Source of the DNA: Mya arenaria
Taxonomy: Eukaryota > Mollusca > Bivalvia > Myida > Myidae
Direction of reading: 5' to 3'
Length of the DNA stretch: 64,000 nt
Assembly (NCBI RefSeq): GCF_026914265.1
Contig: NC_069125.1
Location: forward strand, 5,352,117 to 5,416,116
In this document: positions 60,401-64,000 of the stretch, piece by piece
Position numbering within the stretch: position 1 is the first letter of the stretch
Layout: each line of letters begins with the position of its first letter
Position numbers and translations under genes: made by a program
The notes under the pieces: model-generated
What the model was told of the DNA's origin: nothing
Databases searched by the model: none
The model's input: the letters and a program-made list of their open reading frames with translations, nothing else

Positions 60401-63400
60401 TGCTTGCTAGTTGAATGATTTACCAAATCAACATATCACTAAATACTAGTTTTTCCCGAGGAAAATGTATATTTGTTTTATTTCAGTTCAAACATTCAAC
60501 ATAATTACATACAATTTAATATATCAAAATGATCCTTTATCATTGACAAGAAATAATACGAGTTCATATATGCATGGCGATCGGCGAGTCAATATATGAA
60601 ACGAACAAAAAGTATTTAAGAACACAATATGGTATATTGTAATATAGAAAATAAATGTAAATTAGAACTTGACATGTCAATAGTTATTATATTTCCAGGA
60701 GACATTCACACAATAGAATACCATCTATAAACATGCACTGTTTTCTTATTTCAAAAGCTCTATATACAAATACAGCGAGGTTTGTAACAATATTATACAC
60801 ATTCCTTGACATAACAGCTCACTGGTTTTAAACATGCTTGCATTTCTACAATACTATCGGAACACAAATAACATTCAAAAAGGAAGTGAAATTTATCTTC
60901 TTGAATTTTACATGATGGGGACGTCCTTACAACAATATCAGTATTATTCCATCTCCCAGTTTAAATATGAAGCCTTTGCGATGATAATCTCACATTTTAA
61001 ATAAAATTGGAAATCGAATTGGAAAATAGTTCTATAAAATAAGGCTCTAGAATAATCGTTAAGTCTACCATGAACATTTTGGACAAAGTTATCTGTTAGT
61101 CTTTGTTTAAAAAGTAGCAAACATTTATGGTAATCTCCACCACTTTGTGATAACCAACCATGATAGAATCCCTATTAACTTAGAAATGTTTTTTGTTTAG
61201 CCCAGTTATTTCTTAAAGGACGAATTTCAATATCATCTAACATAAGTTTATAGATAATATTAATGCATTTTGGTTCCGTCGAACAAATAACTTTAAACCA
61301 GTACTTAATCATGTTTAATGTACTTAACGTCATAAGATCTGGTCTTCCCGTCTCTGACAGGATAAAGTCGGTCTGTGTAATAGAAAGCATACTGAAAGTA
61401 TATTTTTGATAAATTGCGTATATGAATTCTTTTCATGGAGCCCCATATTTCAGACCCACACAACATAATTCGCCTTATAAGTTTATCAAACAGTTCAATA
61501 ATATGATCAGGAGTAATACTGGAAAAAATATTTAAATATTTTCTTAACGTGTATATTGCCTTTTGCACTTTGACAAGCTATTGTTTATGTGGCCTGCATA
61601 AAAGCTCCTCTTGTTGTAAAAAACTTTTCTTAAGTAAGTAAAATTAGTAACCATTCCAATGGCGGTACCATGATTTAAATTTCTAATGCTCTTGGTAATC
61701 TTCCGCCTTTCCTGAAAATTAACACTTTTGTTTTATTTATATTGACCATAAGCTTCCATTGTTTGCAGTAATCGCATAATATATATAAAGATTATATTAA
61801 AGGTCATCGGCAGAATTGGCAAAAATTGCAATATCATCTGCGTACATAAGTAAGAAAAAAATTAATAACCCAGTATCGACTCCTTTAGCTCCTTTCAGAT
61901 AAAGTGCATCTTATTAATTATTAATTTAAAGAGGAAACAAAATGGGAGAAAGGCATTAACCCTGCTTTAACCCTAGATGACTATCGAATATTGCACCTAT
62001 GTCATTGTGAAGCTTATCCCTTGTTTACACGTGGTTATACATTGACTTTATCACATCAATAAGTCTTCCACGAATATCTAGTCTACATATCTTTAACCAA
62101 AGGTTTCCCTTACAATATAGTCAAATGCTTTCGTAAAATCAAATAAATGTACAGAATGATTGCTTATTTTGGTTGATAAATGAGTTATTAGTCCATCCAA
62201 GGCAAATATATTATCTGTGTTTCCCATCTTAGCCCTAAAGCCTGCCTGGAGAGCTTCCAGAAGTCCAGATAACGTTCTGTCCAGTTCGACAGTCTACTAT
62301 TAATTAAATTCGTTAATTATTTTCCAATGACACTTAACAGTGTAATACCTCTAAAGTTGTTTAGATCACTGATACTCCCTTTTTTATGAATTGGCACAAT
62401 TAGGCCAATTATCCGGAAAATATCCAATGTGTAAAATTGTATTGAACAGTTCTAACAAGAAAGGTGAAATTATATAACCAATACTACCGTATCAAATATA
62501 AACGCACTGCTGTATTTAACCATATCGATTTGCTTGCTGTTAAAAAAAGGTTTGGATGAATTTAATGAATTAAGGCATTGATTTAAATTGATTTAATTGT
62601 TTTATGAATTTATTTGAAGAGAAGAAGTCTACTTTTTTTACTATAAGCCCACAGCCCATGAAGTAAATATAATAATAACATGTACATTGTATAAACATTT
62701 CCGGAATAACAACTTTCAAAATCCGTAATAATGACTAAACAAAATATTTGTAAATATATCTTAGTGTGAAGTAACTGTTTGCAACATATCGACGTTTACT
62801 TTTTGTTAAAAAAATATGTTACTTTACTTATAAAGACAATATATGAAATGTGTTTGATATACAAATTAACTATAACCATTCATTTACCAAAAAAAATTGT
62901 CCGAATGAGAGTTCATTTCTAAACAGATCGCTATTTTGTGACCAGAAATTGTTGTTCTATCAATTTGGTCAATAATGACTGTCAAGCATCATTTCTGTCC
63001 AAACAATGAACCACATTCCTGTAGGGTTTAGAGTTGAATTTAAGTCGTGATTAACATGACTCTTAACAGAAAATAGCATTTTGAAAAAGCAGTAAACCCC
63101 AAAGTTATTGGACGAGGGGCAACGTGTAGTTTTGTCATCTTGACAAACATTTTCGAATTGTGCATGTGCAAAAACATACGGTACAGTTAAACTATATGCG
63201 TTTTGATTAACTGTTGTCCTTTGAAATAATATTTGAAAATCATGTTTTCATTAACGTGGGTTAAAAAACATTATAGTAAGAATTTTATACCCCCATTGTT
63301 TGCTGGAAATGCATTACTCTTATGCTTAACCAGTTGAAATTCAATATATCTCTACGTATTTGGTACTCCCCTTTACAAGTCACTACTTTACAATTTAAAA

Positions 63401-64000
63401 GGAAAGTCAATGCTTAGAAAATCCGAATTGAGACATTTACAGCTTTCAGAGCTAGATACCAACAAAAATCGGTTCGCAGTGAGGAATAGGTGCCAAATAT
63501 GTAAATCCATGGAACGAAACATAAGTAAAAATAACACAGAACTACTAACATGGTTCTTAATCGTTTTTTTGTTGTACTCATGTTTGAATATGGTGTAATT
63601 TGCGTATATCCATAAAATAAATGTTAGATATAGCACACAATAAAAAGCTTCAGTGTTATTTTTGACGAGTGCTTTATTTTGTTTCAGAATATCTGTCGCC
63701 CAGTGCTTTGTCCCGAGGGACAGATACACATGGCTGGATCATGCAACCCCGTTTACTCTATCGTAGAGACACTGTGCACTATTTACGTTGAACTCAGATT
63801 TATGGAGCCAAATGATGAGATTAAAATAGATGTACTTGAACACTTTATAGCCAACGATTTGAATATGCACAATTTAAATGGTTGGACTGTGACTGTATTC
63901 TTTGTGACGAATAGGACCAGCAGTGTCCCAAACTATCTTGTAGCCAGAGTATCTAAGTATATGGGGAAAGGGAACATTGGTCGAATAGTTTCTATGGTGG
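57440..64000 (+). CDS. Secreted/receptor ectodomain protein with somatomedin-B-like cluster (partial)
   Basis: Two exons are seen and the gene runs off the right edge. Exon one (57440-58399, 320 codons, GTAAGT donor, phase 0) starts MKCVILLALVTIKVF, a plausible signal peptide. A UTR acceptor lies at about 57430. Residues about 54-80 read CCQSCGCDADCGRRRDCCTYE, which fits a somatomedin-B-like cysteine knot (CxxSC.C...C....DCC). The rest is rich in cysteines and N-glycosylation sites (NMS, NCT, NDS, NAT, NNS), as in an extracellular domain. After a 5.3-kb intron filled with LINE debris, the second exon (63688 onward) begins NICRPVLCPEGQ and stays open to the window end. Long molluscan receptors, including adhesion-type GPCRs, have such ectodomains. 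The membrane part lies outside, so receptor versus secreted protein is undecided. Confidence 0.8.
58400..60789. other. Intron DNA of the ectodomain gene, left part
   Basis: AT-rich, with no exon candidate that joins in phase and no repeat with clear borders. Confidence 0.4.
60790..62480 (-). mobile_element. Degenerate LINE reverse transcriptase
   Basis: This lies in the intron of the ectodomain gene, antisense. In order on the minus strand: PIHKKGSISDLNNFRGITLLS (fingers), QAGFRAKMGNTDNIFALDGL, HLFDFTKAFDY, LLMYADDIAIFANSADDL (catalytic YADD), then LRRIMLCGSEIWG-like C-terminal text, TGRWNNTD and a Cys/His knuckle near 60880-60960. The catalytic YADD is intact but several stops and shifts separate the blocks, so the copy is inactive. 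The 5' end is missing. Confidence 0.8.
62481..63687. other. Intron DNA of the ectodomain gene, right part
   Basis: AT-rich and non-coding. It ends at the acceptor TTTGTTTCAG before the second exon. Open frames at 63388-63729 on the minus strand overlap that exon and show no protein-like features. Confidence 0.45.

Noticed and set aside
1-64000. CRISPR arrays, prokaryotic operons or plasmid features
   Set aside because: Tandem repeats here lack the short-repeat/unique-spacer pattern, and all genes are intron-bearing animal genes.

Overview
The window is animal nuclear DNA. It has long introns with GT/AG borders, small exons, LINE and MITE debris, and no prokaryotic features. The mobile-element complement points to a bivalve mollusc, although no species is identified: AACAAGAG-ended elements with tandem-repeat cores, similar in layout to the oyster 'pearl' class, plus the LINE types seen here. 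Four host genes can be read. (1) A complete RAD9 checkpoint-clamp gene on the minus strand (12 coding exons, stop at 2101, ATG at 19150, 518 aa). (2) A complete clan-2-like microsomal cytochrome P450 on the minus strand (6 coding exons, 24943-30228, 521 aa), whose I-helix lacks the usual acid/Thr pair. (3) A complete RNF185/RNF5-type ER-membrane RING E3 ligase on the plus strand (5 coding exons, 37603-43388, 180 aa). (4) The 5' part of a secreted or receptor ectodomain gene on the plus strand with a somatomedin-B-like cysteine cluster (exon 57440-58399, next exon 63688 to beyond the right edge). RAD9 and the P450 lie in tandem on the minus strand. The P450 and RNF185 diverge, and their shared intergenic region carries a large foldback element. 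No operon-like or obvious pathway link joins the four genes.

About one sixth of the window is built from short rolling-circle-like elements. At least five families, unrelated in their internal sequence, share one layout: a TTTTTA start, a short box that recurs inverted near the other end, a tandemly repeated core (about 100-180 bp units), a short 3' hairpin, and a CT(T/A)G end next to TT. These are features of Helentron/Helitron2-associated non-autonomous elements. Copies lie at 810-1557, 4020-5645, 12677-15828, 21906-23457, 38939-40237, 47751-48398 and 54056-55625. Two of them (12.3-12.7 kb and 54.0-54.7 kb) carry duplicated 3' termini together with adjoining host DNA.

The most striking single structure is a 4.9-kb foldback element (32582-37467). 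It has about 1.64-kb near-identical inverted arms, tandem repeats in the arms, and 9-10 bp target duplications GTAAACAAG(G). It sits 136 bp upstream of the RNF185 ATG and separates the gene from an NRF1-like/ETS-like promoter patch. Its arms and loop contain pieces of a LINE, and the loop also contains a fragment resembling an SGNH/GDSL esterase C-terminus.

Other elements: a piggyBac-like TTAA element (2305-3817), a hAT MITE with a perfect 8-bp target duplication (18035-18519), several other MITEs, tRNA-derived SINE heads, a CpG-rich satellite (about 47.6-49.1 kb), a decayed Crypton tyrosine recombinase (50.2-51.55 kb), and LINE 3' fragments at 49.2-50.0, 56.4-57.1 and 60.8-62.5 kb. The remaining intergenic DNA is AT-rich and shows no further gene that can be supported by reading alone.
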